This document shows, in pieces, positions 32,111 to 42,397 of a stretch of 64,000 nt of DNA (the stretch's first letter is position 1; each line of letters begins with the position of its first letter). The notes beneath the pieces were generated by a model. It had not been told where the DNA came from and ran no database searches. It was given only the letters and a program-made list of their open reading frames with translations. A program made the translations under genes and the position numbers. Where the stretch lies: assembly GCF_000025305.1 (NCBI RefSeq), contig NC_013740.1, positions 1,550,001 to 1,614,000 of the forward strand, in the 5' to 3' direction. This DNA is from Acidaminococcus fermentans DSM 20731. Its GTDB lineage: Bacteria > Bacillota > Negativicutes > Acidaminococcales > Acidaminococcaceae.

Positions 32111-32620
32111 TTACAGCAGCCCTTTCACCGCGGCCAGCACGCCGTCGAAGTTGATGGCGTGGGTCACTTCGGGGACGTATTCCACGTAGGTCACCTTGTC
32201 GTTTTTGTCCACAACCACCACGCCCCGGGCTTCCAGCCGCAGGCCGTCCATCAGGAAGCCATAGTTCTTCCCGAAATCAGCGTCCCGGTGATCGGACAAA
32301 GTCACCACATTTTCCACCCCGGCGGCACCGCACCACCGGGCCTGGGCAAAGGGCAGGTCCATGGAAACGGTGAGCACCACCACATCAGGGGACAGGCCGG
32401 TCACATCCTGGTTGAACCAGCGGGTCTGGGCATCGCACACCCCGGTATCCAGGGAGGGCACCACGGAGATCACCTTGATCTTCCCTGCGTAATCCTTCAG
32501 GGTCTTTTCTCCCAGTTTGTTGTCCAGCAGTTTGAAATCCGGAGCCTGCTGGCCCACTTTCACTTCCGGCCCCACCAGGGCCACAGGGTTGCCGGCAAAA
32601 TTCACAGTCCGTTTTTCCAT
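32111..32620 (-). CDS. tpx: thiol peroxidase
   Basis: Tpx is an atypical two-Cys peroxiredoxin that reduces peroxides with thioredoxin. The 169-residue chain has the peroxidatic Cys62 in VVPSLDTGVCDAQT and the resolving Cys97 in FAQARWCGAAG, both in the normal spacing, plus the N-terminal VALVGPEVKVGQQAPDF motif. The ATG at 32620 follows a GAGGAGG site. A TATACT on the minus strand (near 32672) probably belongs to its promoter. It would complement the hemerythrin operon in oxidative defence of an anaerobe. Confidence 0.96.
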   Translation of the reverse strand: MEKRTVNFAGNPVALVGPEVKVGQQAPDFKLLDNKLGEKTLKDYAGKIKVISVVPSLDTGVCDAQTRWFNQDVTGLSPDVVVLTVSMDLPFAQARWCGAAGVENVVTLSDHRDADFGKNYGFLMDGLRLEARGVVVVDKNDKVTYVEYVPEVTHAINFDGVLAAVKGLL

Positions 32621-32711
32621 AGTATATTCCTCCTCTGTTCGTACAGATCAAATCTTGTTGATGGATATAGTATAGCATTTTAAGAATGATTCGTAAATAG
32701 GATTTCTGTGC

Positions 32712-32755
32712 AAAAAAGGGGTTGCTGCACATTCCGTACAGCAACCCCTTTTTTT
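32712..32755. terminator. terminator of groESL
   Basis: A 16-bp stem AAAAAAGGGGTTGCTG/CAGCAACCCCTTTTTT with an 11-nt loop, 20 bp after the groEL stop; A/T runs on both sides make it bidirectional, though its leftward side only faces tpx. Confidence 0.92.
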
Positions 32756-32774
32756 ACCGCCTGACGGCTTCTTC

Positions 32775-34451
<1,677 letters not shown>

Positions 34452-34479
34452 CTACCAGAAACGGGACGGAGGAAAGCGT

Positions 34480-34770
34480 TCAGTCTTCCACAACCGCCAG
34501 GATATCGCTGTCTCTCAGGATGATGTAATCTTTCCCGTCCAGGGTTACATCACTGCCGGAGTATTTGGCGAATACCACCACATCCCCTGCCTTCACTTCG
34601 GAAGGAACCCGGGTGCCGTTTTCCATGAGACGGCCGGTGCCTACGGCAACCACTTTGCCGGTCTGGGGTTTGTCCTTGTGGGCAGTATCCGGCAGATAAA
34701 TGCCGCTGCTGGTTTTTTCTTCTTGTACAATGGGTTCAACTACAACATGATCATCCAAAGGTTTTAACAT
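34480..34770 (-). CDS. groES: co-chaperonin GroES (10 kDa)
   Basis: GroES caps GroEL. The 96-residue chain has the start [14 protein letters not shown], the mobile loop [14 protein letters not shown] (residues about 17-31) that docks on GroEL, and [25 protein letters not shown] at the end. It is the first gene of the groESL operon. Confidence 0.97.
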   Translation of the reverse strand: MLKPLDDHVVVEPIVQEEKTSSGIYLPDTAHKDKPQTGKVVAVGTGRLMENGTRVPSEVKAGDVVVFAKYSGSDVTLDGKDYIILRDSDILAVVED

Positions 34771-34820
34771 CTTACGTATCCCCTTTCATTCTATGAGCAA
34801 TGGGTTGTTTGTGATTTTTA

Positions 34821-34847
34821 TTAGCACTCATTTCGCTGGAGTGCTAA
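34821..34847. promoter_or_regulatory. CIRCE operator (HrcA site) of groESL
   Basis: TTAGCACTC-N9-GAGTGCTAA, a perfect match to the CIRCE inverted repeat, 50 bp upstream of the groES start. It predicts HrcA repression of groESL; hrcA itself is not in this window. Confidence 0.97.
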
Positions 34848-34858
34848 CTACAGTATCT

Positions 34859-34886
34859 ATAATAGCATGTTTCCAAAAAAAATCAA
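34859..34886 (-). promoter_or_regulatory. probable groESL promoter
   Basis: TTGATT (complement of 34881-34886) and TATTAT (complement of 34859-34864) with 16-bp spacing, directly upstream of the CIRCE element, so the operator would cover the start point. Confidence 0.65.
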
Positions 34887-34895
34887 GCCCTTTGA

Positions 34896-35156
34896 CTATT
34901 TTTTGTCAAAAGGCCTGAAAACTTTTTTCTGCAAGGTCCGGATCACCTGGTCATACCGGTCCGGATCGTGGGGCAGCAGGCAGCCGCTGCAGTCCTTGGC
35001 GCCCCCGGAGAGACGGGTGAACTCCCCGCCGCAGTCCGGCACCAGGTACAGGGGACAGAAGCAGAACAGGCAGTTGAACCGTTCCGGATCCGCTCCCTGG
35101 TGGCAGGGAAAGAATTCGCACTGCCGGTGGGCAAAGAACTTGTACCGGCTGCTCAT
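34896..35156 (-). CDS. cysteine-rich small domain protein
   Basis: An 86-residue protein of the cysteine-rich small domain family (PF04071 type). It has nine Cys, most in C-x2-C-like metal-binding groups: RQCEFFPCHQG, RFNCLFCFCPLYLVPDCGG and KDCSGCLLPHD. The family is assumed to bind zinc or iron and is often found in anaerobes beside cobalamin genes or ksgA, but has no proven function. Its ATG overlaps the rsmA stop by 4 nt, so it is translationally coupled, the last gene of the metG-rsmA cluster. Its 3' end lies just before the groESL promoter, convergent with nothing. Confidence 0.88.
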   Translation of the reverse strand: MSSRYKFFAHRQCEFFPCHQGADPERFNCLFCFCPLYLVPDCGGEFTRLSGGAKDCSGCLLPHDPDRYDQVIRTLQKKVFRPFDKK

Positions 35157-36007
35157 GGTTCCGCCTGGTTCCGGTAGGCCCGGGCCAGGTTTCCGAATTC
35201 CTCCATGGTCAGGGATTCTCCCCGGCGCTTCCCGTCGATGCCGGCTTCCGCCAGCAGCTGCTGCACCTGGTCACCGGAAAGCCCCAGGTTCTTCAGGCAG
35301 TTGCTGAGCATCTTCCGCCGCTGGGAAAAGGCCGCCTTCACTACCCGGAAAAACACTTTGGCGGGCACGTCCACCGCCGGATGTTCCCGTTTCTCGCAGA
35401 CCACCACCATGGAATCCACCCTGGGGGCGGGCATGAAGTCCCGGGCGGGCACCGGGATGGCCAGTCTGGGCCGGGAATAATACTGGAGGGCCAGGGACAG
35501 GGGGCCGTAGTCCTTCCCTCCCGGAGAAGCGATCATCCGCTCCGCCACTTCCTTCTGGACCATCACCACCAGTCTTTGGAGGGGAAGATCCTCTTCCAGC
35601 AGGGCGAAGATGATGGGGGTGGTGATGTAATAGGGCAGGTTGGCGGCCACCGTAAAGGGCCGGTGCTTCGTCACTGCTCCCAGGTCCACCTTCAGCACGT
35701 CCCCGGGGACGATCTCCACATTGTCATACCCTTCCAGGGTTTTGGCCAGCACCGGCAGCAGGGTCCGGTCGATCTCCACGCTTTTCACCTGAGCCCCGGT
35801 TTCCGCCAGGGCCTGGGTCAGGGTGCCGATCCCCGGTCCGATTTCCAGCACCAGGTCCCCGGGGCCCACCTGGGCTTCCCGGGCGATGCCCCGGACCACC
35901 TGCTCATTGATCAGGAAATTCTGGCCGAATTTCTTCTTGGCCCGGAGGCCGAATGTATCGAGGATGTACCGGGTCACGTCCCGGCTGGCGATCACTGGAT
36001 GCAGCAT
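35153..36007 (-). CDS. rsmA: 16S rRNA (adenine(1518)-N6/adenine(1519)-N6)-dimethyltransferase
   Basis: RsmA (KsgA) dimethylates two adjacent adenosines in helix 45 of 16S rRNA late in small-subunit assembly. The 284-residue chain has KKKFGQNFLINEQVV (about residues 24-38), the SAM loop VLEIGPGIGTLTQAL, and the catalytic NLPYYITTPIIF (NLPY motif, about 122). The RNA-binding C-terminal helices include AFSQRRKMLSNCLK. It is 3 bp downstream of rnmV, the classical order. Confidence 0.97.
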   Translation of the reverse strand: MLHPVIASRDVTRYILDTFGLRAKKKFGQNFLINEQVVRGIAREAQVGPGDLVLEIGPGIGTLTQALAETGAQVKSVEIDRTLLPVLAKTLEGYDNVEIVPGDVLKVDLGAVTKHRPFTVAANLPYYITTPIIFALLEEDLPLQRLVVMVQKEVAERMIASPGGKDYGPLSLALQYYSRPRLAIPVPARDFMPAPRVDSMVVVCEKREHPAVDVPAKVFFRVVKAAFSQRRKMLSNCLKNLGLSGDQVQQLLAEAGIDGKRRGESLTMEEFGNLARAYRNQAEP

Positions 36008-36010
36008 ACC

Positions 36011-36556
36011 TTATTTCCCTTCCCCTTCGATTTCTGCCAGGGCGGCCTGGAATTCCTCCCGGGTCACCCCGTAATTGTTCAGCCGGTTCACCATCTGTTT
36101 GGCATTGCCGTAGCCAATGCCCAGGATGGCCCCCAGTCTGTCCCGCCGGGCCACTGCCTCCGGCGACCCGGACAGCCCGGAAACAAACAAGTCCCGAGAG
36201 GAAAATTCCTTTCGGGGCTTCATTTCCTGGAAACGGACCCTGGACAGGGCTTTGCGGATGGCTTCGGGCCGGGCCTGTTCGATGCCCACGTCATGGTGGG
36301 CCAGGGCCTCCGCCTTGGGCACAAAAGCCTGTCCGGCCTGGGGAAAGCGCTCCGTCAAAAACTTGCGGATCCTCTCCCCCGCGCCGTCGGGATCAGTCAT
36401 GATGATGATCCCCCGTTTCCTGTAGGCTGCTTCGATCCGGGCCAGCGTATAGGGAGCCAGGGTGAACCCGCCGGTCTCGATGGTTTCGGCATCCACTGCC
36501 TTCTTCACCGCCACGGTATCCATCTTGCCTTCTACTACCAGCACTTCTTTCAGCAC
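36011..36556 (-). CDS. rnmV: ribonuclease M5
   Basis: RNase M5 carries out the last cleavages that make mature 5S rRNA in low-GC Firmicutes. The 181-residue protein is a Toprim enzyme: EVLVVEGKMDTVAVKKA gives the conserved Glu, and IIIMTDPDGAGERIRK gives the DxD. The C-terminal segment GIGYGNAKQMVNRLNNYGVTREEF matches the DUF4093 tail. The start is GTG at 36556 with AGGAG 6 nt upstream. It lies between the yabE-like gene and rsmA as in Bacillus. Confidence 0.96.
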   Translation of the reverse strand: MLKEVLVVEGKMDTVAVKKAVDAETIETGGFTLAPYTLARIEAAYRKRGIIIMTDPDGAGERIRKFLTERFPQAGQAFVPKAEALAHHDVGIEQARPEAIRKALSRVRFQEMKPRKEFSSRDLFVSGLSGSPEAVARRDRLGAILGIGYGNAKQMVNRLNNYGVTREEFQAALAEIEGEGK

Positions 36557-36572
36557 GATTTTCTCCTGTCTG

Positions 36573-37559
36573 TCATTCCAAGAAATATACGGTCACGTCC
36601 CGCCGGCCCCAGGAAATGGCATCGCCATAATCTTCCATGAACAGGTCGATGGTGTTCCCGTTGATGGCGCCGCCGCAGTCCGCCGCCACAGCAAAGCCGT
36701 AGCCGGGGATGTACATGCGGGTGCCGTAGGGGATCACGTCCGGATCCACGGCCACTACCCCATGATAGGGGACCACGCCGGTGGAGGTGAGTCCTGTGCC
36801 GCTGCCTTCCGCCAGGGTGTAGGCCGAAGCCTCCACCGTCCGGGCGGAGCGGTAACGGACGAAACCACGGGAGGTTTCGATCATATTCAGGTTGTTCCCC
36901 GTACCCACTTCCACGATTTCTGAAACAGGTTCCGCAACGACCTCCCTGTGGAGTTCCTGTCTCACCGTTTCACTGCCCACCCTGATTTCCCGGTAGGTGA
37001 CTTTTTCCACCCCGTTCTGGCCGGCAGAGATCACGTTCTGTCTGCCACGGGGCAGGTTGTCATTGTTCCGCATCTCCACTTCATAGGGGATTTCCCGGGT
37101 TTCGGTGGCCAGTTTGTTGGTGGGAGAAATGATGTGGATGGTCATGTCCGGGGTCACTTCCGTGTCCAGTCCCGGGTAGACCTGGAATCCACTGTAGTCC
37201 ACTCCCACAGCATTCAATACATCTCGCACAGTTTTGCGTCCAATGGTATATTCGGTGGTTCTTCCCGCTTTCCATACTTTTACAGGCATGGCCCGTACCA
37301 CTTCGATGGTGGCTCCGTCGCTGATTTTTTCATCGCCGACCAGTTCATATCCGTCGGCTTTCTGAAGAACGACACCGGCTTCTTCCAGGGCACCCTGAAC
37401 CGTCAGGGCTCTGGTCTTCAGATTGATGGTCTGTCCGTCCACTTTAATGCTTACGGTCTTGGGCTGGGCCGCGAAGCCCAGGAAGTTCACGCTGGCAGCC
37501 AGCATCAGACAAACGACAATCCACTTGTAGGGACGCTTAAAAGGTTGTGATTTTCGCAA
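36573..37559 (-). CDS. YabE-like exported protein with DUF348, G5 and 3D domains
   Basis: A 328-residue envelope protein. A basic N-terminus and hydrophobic segment (about residues 13-31) form a signal anchor. Next come two DUF348 ubiquitin-like repeats (TVSIKVDGQTINLKTRA and MPVKVWKAGRTTEYTIG), a G5 domain (about 165-225) and a C-terminal 3D domain (VEASAYTLAEGSGTGLTSTG ... VAVDPDVIPYGTRMYIPGYG ... ADCGGAIN ... IDLFM). The 3D domain has the three Asp-containing motifs of MltA-type lytic transglycosylases. It probably remodels peptidoglycan. The start is TTG at 37559 with GGAGG 7 nt upstream, a weak start that may limit its amount. Confidence 0.92.
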   Translation of the reverse strand: MRKSQPFKRPYKWIVVCLMLAASVNFLGFAAQPKTVSIKVDGQTINLKTRALTVQGALEEAGVVLQKADGYELVGDEKISDGATIEVVRAMPVKVWKAGRTTEYTIGRKTVRDVLNAVGVDYSGFQVYPGLDTEVTPDMTIHIISPTNKLATETREIPYEVEMRNNDNLPRGRQNVISAGQNGVEKVTYREIRVGSETVRQELHREVVAEPVSEIVEVGTGNNLNMIETSRGFVRYRSARTVEASAYTLAEGSGTGLTSTGVVPYHGVVAVDPDVIPYGTRMYIPGYGFAVAADCGGAINGNTIDLFMEDYGDAISWGRRDVTVYFLE

Positions 37560-37584
37560 AGTTTCGCCTCCTTAAAGTGCCTGC

Positions 37585-37614
37585 ATCATACCATAAGAAG
37601 GCGATTCCTGTCAA
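37585..37614 (-). promoter_or_regulatory. promoter of the yabE-rnmV-rsmA genes
   Basis: TTGACA (complement of 37609-37614) and TATGAT (complement of 37585-37590) with 18-bp spacing, 25 bp before the TTG start. It gives this group its own transcript downstream of metG-tatD. Confidence 0.82.
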
Positions 37615-37694
37615 AAATAAATTAGTACCTGGTGATAATTCTGTACGTTTTGGCTGATCTAATTTGTGACGAATCTGTAGACTTTACACGTGTA

Positions 37695-38480
37695 TTACCG
37701 GGTTTTCAGCCGGAAAAACAGCTTTTTTGCATTATTTGTTGAACTTTCCATGATTTTTTCCGGTGTGGTGCCCCGGAGTTCCGCCGCCCGTTCCGCCACG
37801 ATGGCGGTGTAGAGGGGGTTGTTCCGCTTCCCCCGGTGGGGCACCGGCGCCATGTAGGGGGAATCGGTCTCGAAGAGGATCCTCTCTTCTGGCACCCGGG
37901 CCAGGATGGCCCGCACCCCCCGGTCGTTCTTGAAGGTGCTGGTGCCCCCGAACCCCAGGTACCAGCCCAGGGCAAGGGCCTCTTCCGCCATGGCCCAGTC
38001 CCCGGAAAAGCAGTGGAGCACCCCCCGGACGTCCTTCCCCTCTTCCCGGATGATCCGGAGCACGTCCTCATGGGATTCCCGGTCGTGGATGATCACCGGC
38101 AGGCCGGTTTTCCGGGCCAGGTCCAGCTGGCGGATCAGGAATTCCTGCTGCAGGCCATGGGGCGAGTGCTCGTCATTGTAATAATCCAGGCCGATCTCCC
38201 CGATGGCCACCACCCGGGGATCCGCGCACCATGCTTCGATCTGGTCCAGGTCCTCCAGGGAGCTGTGGCCGATCTCTTCCGGATGGATTCCCACCGCCGC
38301 CCACACAAAGGGGTACTGGTGGGCCAGGCGGAGGGCCATTTTGGAGCTGGGAATGTCACAGCCGGGATCAATGATCCCGGCCATGGTCTCTCCGATTGCC
38401 CGGAGCAGCTCTTCCCTGTCAGCGTCGAAATCCTCCACGTCCACATGGGCATGGGTATCGAACAAAGGAAGTTTTTTCAT
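37695..38480 (-). CDS. tatD: TatD family metal-dependent DNase
   Basis: TatD proteins are cytoplasmic metal-dependent nucleases with a TIM barrel fold. The 261-residue chain shows the metal ligands FDTHAHVDVEDFD (HxH, residues about 8-12), AIGEIGLDYYND (Glu, about 92), VIIHDRES and LHCFSGD (His), and ETDSPYMAPVPHRGKRN (Asp, about 206). Its ATG follows the metG stop with a 1-bp gap and an AAGGTG site, so it is coupled to metG, as in Bacillus yabD. Confidence 0.95.
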   Translation of the reverse strand: MKKLPLFDTHAHVDVEDFDADREELLRAIGETMAGIIDPGCDIPSSKMALRLAHQYPFVWAAVGIHPEEIGHSSLEDLDQIEAWCADPRVVAIGEIGLDYYNDEHSPHGLQQEFLIRQLDLARKTGLPVIIHDRESHEDVLRIIREEGKDVRGVLHCFSGDWAMAEEALALGWYLGFGGTSTFKNDRGVRAILARVPEERILFETDSPYMAPVPHRGKRNNPLYTAIVAERAAELRGTTPEKIMESSTNNAKKLFFRLKTR

Positions 38481-38481
38481 A

Positions 38482-40434
38482 TTATTTCACCTTGCTGCCG
38501 GAGGCGATCCCCGGCACTTCCGCCAGTTTCAGGTTCCCCTGCCCGTCTGAAGCGGCCAGGAGCATCCCTCTGGATTCCACACCCCGGAGCTTGGCGGGCT
38601 TCAGGTTGGCAATGACGATCACGTTTTTGCCGGTGAGCTCCTCTTCCTTATAGTAGGGAGCGATGCCGGATACGATGGTGCGGGTTTCGTCCCCCACCTG
38701 CACCTGGATCTTCAGCAGCTTGTCCGCGTTGGGCATCTTTTCCGCGCTGAGGATGGTGCCCACCCGCAGGTCCAGCTTGCCGAAATCTTCGATGGTGCAC
38801 TGGTCCGGGGTCACCACGCCGGCGTTTCTTTTGTCGGCTTTCTTTTCCTTTTTGGCCGGTTTGGCTTCCTTCTTGGCTTCTGCCGGCTTGTCTTCCTCTT
38901 CTTCCTCGATCCGGGGGAAGATGGGCTGGCCCTTGGCCACTTTGGTGCCGTCGGGGAAATTGCCCCAGGCCACGTCGTTCAGATTGAACTGTTCCGGTAC
39001 GGTGAGACCCAGCTGCTCGAAGATCTTGGGCGCGGTGAAGGGCATCATGGAGGAAATCAGGATGGCGATGTTCCGGACCGCATCGGCCAGGTTGTACATC
39101 ACCGCTTCCAGCCGTTTGGCCTGGGCCGGATCCTTGGCCAGGATCCAGGGCGTGGTTTCGTCGATGTACTTGTTGGCGGCCCCCACATAGGCCCAGATGG
39201 CCTTGATCCCGTCGTTCAGGGCGTATTTGTCCATAGCGGCCCGGTAGTTCTGCAGGGTTTCGGCGGCCAGGCTGCGGAACTTCTCATCGGTTTCGCTTTC
39301 CACCACGGTCTTGTGGACGATGCCCCCGTGGTATTTGTCGATCATGGAAACGGTCCGGTACTGGAGGTTCCCCAGGTCGTTGGCCAGATCGGAGTTGAAC
39401 CGCTTGATCAGGCCCTTCCGGGAATAGTTCCCGTCGCTGCCCAGGTTGATTTCCCGGAGCAGGAAATAGCGGACGGCATCAGCCCCGAATTCCTGGATGG
39501 GCTGCACCGGATCCACCACATTGCCCTTGGATTTGGACATTTTGTCCCCGTCCACCACCAGCCAGCCGTGGCCGTACACTTCCTTGGGCAGGTCGAAGCC
39601 CATGGCCATCAGCATGGCCGGCCAGATGATGGTATGGAACCGGACGATTTCCTTCCCCACCAGGTGGAGGTCCGCCGGCCAGAACCGGTTGAACTTGTCC
39701 ATATCCCGGCCGAAGCCGATGCCGGTGAAGTAGGCCAGCAGGGCATCGAACCACACGTACACCACGTGTTTGGGATCGAAGGGCACCTGGATGCCCCAGT
39801 CGAAGCTGCTCCGGCTGATGCACAGGTCTTCCAGCCCCTGTTTGATGAAGTTGATCATTTCGTTCCGGCGGGATACGGGCTGGATGAAATCCGGATGGGT
39901 CTCAATGTATTCCAAGATCCGGTCCGCATATTTGGACATCCGGAAGAAATAGCTGCTTTCCCGCATCTTTTCCACAGGACGGCCGCAGTCCGGGCACACG
40001 CCCCCGGCTTCCTCCACCTGGTGTTCGGTCCAGAAGGATTCGCAGGGCACGCAGTACAGGCCTTCATAGTCCTTTTTGTAGATGTCCCCCTGTTCCCAGA
40101 CTTTCTGGAGCAGGGTCTGGACGGTCTTTTCGTGTTCCGGGCTGGAAGTGCGGACGAAGGAGGTGTAGCTGACCCCCAGCATCTCCCACAGCTTCTTGAA
40201 GTCCGCCACGATCTTGTCGGTGTATTCGATGGGCTTCACCCCGAAGGATTCCGCTTTCCGCTGGATCTTCAGGCCGTGTTCGTCGCTGCCGGTGATGAAC
40301 TGGACATCAAAGCCGTTGGCCCGTTTGTACCGGGCGATGGTATCGGCAATGGTGGTGCAGTAGGCGTGTCCGATGTGCAGGTCGGCGCTGGGATAGTAAA
40401 TGGGCGTCGTAATATAAAAAGCAGGTTTCGTCAT
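38482..40434 (-). CDS. metG: methionyl-tRNA synthetase
   Basis: A class I synthetase that charges initiator and elongator tRNA-Met. The 650-residue chain has the HIGH motif (ADLHIGHAY, about residue 20), zinc-knuckle cysteines (CVPCESFW ... CPDCGRPV), KMSKSKGN (about 300) and, after a Lys/Ala/Glu linker, the C-terminal EMAPII-like tRNA-binding domain (DLRVGTILSAEKMPNADKLL). The start at 40434 is chosen because GGGG lies 7 nt upstream; an ATG two codons earlier is too close to it. The same C-terminal domain is fused to LysRS in this window. Confidence 0.97.
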   Translation of the reverse strand: MTKPAFYITTPIYYPSADLHIGHAYCTTIADTIARYKRANGFDVQFITGSDEHGLKIQRKAESFGVKPIEYTDKIVADFKKLWEMLGVSYTSFVRTSSPEHEKTVQTLLQKVWEQGDIYKKDYEGLYCVPCESFWTEHQVEEAGGVCPDCGRPVEKMRESSYFFRMSKYADRILEYIETHPDFIQPVSRRNEMINFIKQGLEDLCISRSSFDWGIQVPFDPKHVVYVWFDALLAYFTGIGFGRDMDKFNRFWPADLHLVGKEIVRFHTIIWPAMLMAMGFDLPKEVYGHGWLVVDGDKMSKSKGNVVDPVQPIQEFGADAVRYFLLREINLGSDGNYSRKGLIKRFNSDLANDLGNLQYRTVSMIDKYHGGIVHKTVVESETDEKFRSLAAETLQNYRAAMDKYALNDGIKAIWAYVGAANKYIDETTPWILAKDPAQAKRLEAVMYNLADAVRNIAILISSMMPFTAPKIFEQLGLTVPEQFNLNDVAWGNFPDGTKVAKGQPIFPRIEEEEEDKPAEAKKEAKPAKKEKKADKRNAGVVTPDQCTIEDFGKLDLRVGTILSAEKMPNADKLLKIQVQVGDETRTIVSGIAPYYKEEELTGKNVIVIANLKPAKLRGVESRGMLLAASDGQGNLKLAEVPGIASGSKVK

Positions 40435-40587
40435 GGTCATTCCCCTTTGTCAAATAAAAATAACACTCTGATATATTATCATATCACAAATGGACGGGAG
40501 ATGCACGGGAAAAGGGGGCTGCTGCTCATGCAACAGTCCCCCGTCAGCGGTCAGCGTTCAGCGGCTGATGGAAGCCAAACGCAGCCC

Positions 40588-42396
40588 TTACCCCCTCATC
40601 TCCCGGAGCAGCTCCCGGATGTTCTTCTGCTGGTTCTCTTCGGTTACGGTTTCGGCGAAGGGGATCACGTTGGCGGCAGGGAGGATGCTGGTGCCCGGGA
40701 GCCGGCAGTTGTAGAAGCTTTCCAGTTCCTGCTCCCCATTTGTGAGCCCGTAGAGGATCTCCAGGCCCCGGACCGCCGGCTCCACCTTCTTCCCCTCTTC
40801 CTCGTAGGGCACCGGGCTGAGGGACAGCAGGTACTTGTAGCTCATTTCCGGCATCAGTTCCTGGAGTACCTTTTTCCGGTAGCTGTACTTGGCGTCCAGG
40901 ATCAGGTAGGTTTCCCGGTTCCCGGATTTCCACTTCAGCAGATAGTCCGGGGTGTAGTAATGGCCCTCTTCCAGGGCCTTGAAGGCGTAGGTGGTGTTCC
41001 GGTACAGGTGGATGCCGCTGGCCCCCTCTTCCGGGTGGTCGGTGATCACCGGCTGGAAGTACAGGGTCAGCTCTTCCCCGCCCTGGCGCAGCCGGTACAC
41101 GTTCTGGTATCCGCTGGTGTCGTACAGGTGCCGGTTCCCCAGGCTGTACTCCTGGTGCCGGCCCTCTTCCAGCACGAACCCCTCCTGCCGGAACAGGTGG
41201 AGCAGCCGGGCCAGGCAGTAGATCTCGAACACAAAGGTGTTTTCGTACAGGTTCAGGAGCATCCGCTCCCGGGGGAAGTGCCGGCAGCCGGTCTGGTACC
41301 ACCGGTGGATGCACAGATAGATCCGGTAATACTGGGGCACCCGGAAAAAGGGCTCCGTGGGCCTTGGCAGATGGGAGGCGTCCAGAAGGGTCACCGGCAG
41401 GATCTGCCGGTAGCTGACAAACATTTCCTGGAGCCGCTCCTCCACTTCCTCACACCGTTCCAGGAAGCTCCGGAGCATATGGGCGGCATTTTCGTACAGC
41501 ACCTGGGAGGACAGCCGGTACCCTTCCCGGTCCTGGTCCGGCAGATCCATTTCCCGGAGCAGGGTCCGGATCTCCTTCCCCTCCTCCCCGATGTCGTAGA
41601 GCATCCGCTGGAGGAAGCTGACCACCACCTGGTTTTCGTACACGTCCCGGCTCATTTTGTCCTGGGTACTCAGGAGTTTTTCCGGCAGCACCGTCCGGTT
41701 CCCCACCGGGATCCCGAAGGGGGCTTCCTTCAGATGTTCCGGATGCCGGACCAGGTACTGGAGGGTGTGGGGGCTTACGGTCTGGACCCGTTCCGTCCAG
41801 TCCACCACTTCCGCGCTCTCCAGGGTGTGCCGGCAGTTGGCCTTGAAATACCCGTAGTTTTCTTCATACACCTGGAGGGTCTCCTCCGCCAGGGTCAGCT
41901 GGGAGAGGAAATCCTGGAACCCGTCCCGGTCCGGACCGGCAGTCCCCGGCCCTTTTTCCCGGAGCAGAGGCCCCTGGTGGGCGTAGATGAATTCCACCAT
42001 GGCCTTCAGGTTTTCCTGCTGGGGGGAGGGCTGGATCAGTACCGGCAGCAGGTCCGTGTACCACATCTGCTGGCTGCCGTCCTCCAGCCGGAGGGTGAGT
42101 TCCAGCTCCACCAGCCCCATGTGATAGGCAAAGATATTGTAGGGAAACAGAACCATGTGACGGCGGCTGTCGAACAGGCTGTTCAGCGGCTTCCCGTTCA
42201 GGGCGGCCGCCGCCTCCTGGATGCCGGTCCACTGGGCGGGCAGTTCCAGGTCGTAATGGAGATTTTCCCGTACCCCCTGGCGGCCGGCTGCGGCCAGCAC
42301 CCGTTCCGCCGAATAGGGACGGGCCTCCCGGGTCACCGGCAGGGTCAGGGTTTCTCCGTTCTGTTCCCGGAGACGGATGGTCGGTTCCATATCCAT
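40588..42396 (-). CDS. McrC-like / DUF2357-type PD-(D/E)XK nuclease protein
   Basis: A 602-residue protein that forms a pair with the AAA+ gene upstream. The N-terminal 250 residues are mixed alpha/beta with no named domain (PYNIFAYHMGLVELELTLRLEDG). The middle has a long helical region (about 270-390). The C-terminal third contains a nuclease core: YTPDYLLKW (Asp484) and YLILDAKYSYRKK (Asp501 and Lys503), spaced as in PD-(D/E)XK enzymes of the McrC and DUF2357 groups. The catalytic residues appear intact. Its ATG follows the ATPase stop codon with 1 nt between, so the two are coupled. A defence or DNA-processing nuclease driven by the ATPase is inferred. Confidence 0.78.
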   Translation of the reverse strand: MDMEPTIRLREQNGETLTLPVTREARPYSAERVLAAAGRQGVRENLHYDLELPAQWTGIQEAAAALNGKPLNSLFDSRRHMVLFPYNIFAYHMGLVELELTLRLEDGSQQMWYTDLLPVLIQPSPQQENLKAMVEFIYAHQGPLLREKGPGTAGPDRDGFQDFLSQLTLAEETLQVYEENYGYFKANCRHTLESAEVVDWTERVQTVSPHTLQYLVRHPEHLKEAPFGIPVGNRTVLPEKLLSTQDKMSRDVYENQVVVSFLQRMLYDIGEEGKEIRTLLREMDLPDQDREGYRLSSQVLYENAAHMLRSFLERCEEVEERLQEMFVSYRQILPVTLLDASHLPRPTEPFFRVPQYYRIYLCIHRWYQTGCRHFPRERMLLNLYENTFVFEIYCLARLLHLFRQEGFVLEEGRHQEYSLGNRHLYDTSGYQNVYRLRQGGEELTLYFQPVITDHPEEGASGIHLYRNTTYAFKALEEGHYYTPDYLLKWKSGNRETYLILDAKYSYRKKVLQELMPEMSYKYLLSLSPVPYEEEGKKVEPAVRGLEILYGLTNGEQELESFYNCRLPGTSILPAANVIPFAETVTEENQQKNIRELLREMRG

Positions 42397-42397
42397 C

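Noticed and set aside
40511-40542. Terminator hairpin upstream of metG
   Set aside because: GGGGGCTGCTG and CAACAGTCCCCC pair imperfectly and lack a T-run, so I could not support it as a terminator.
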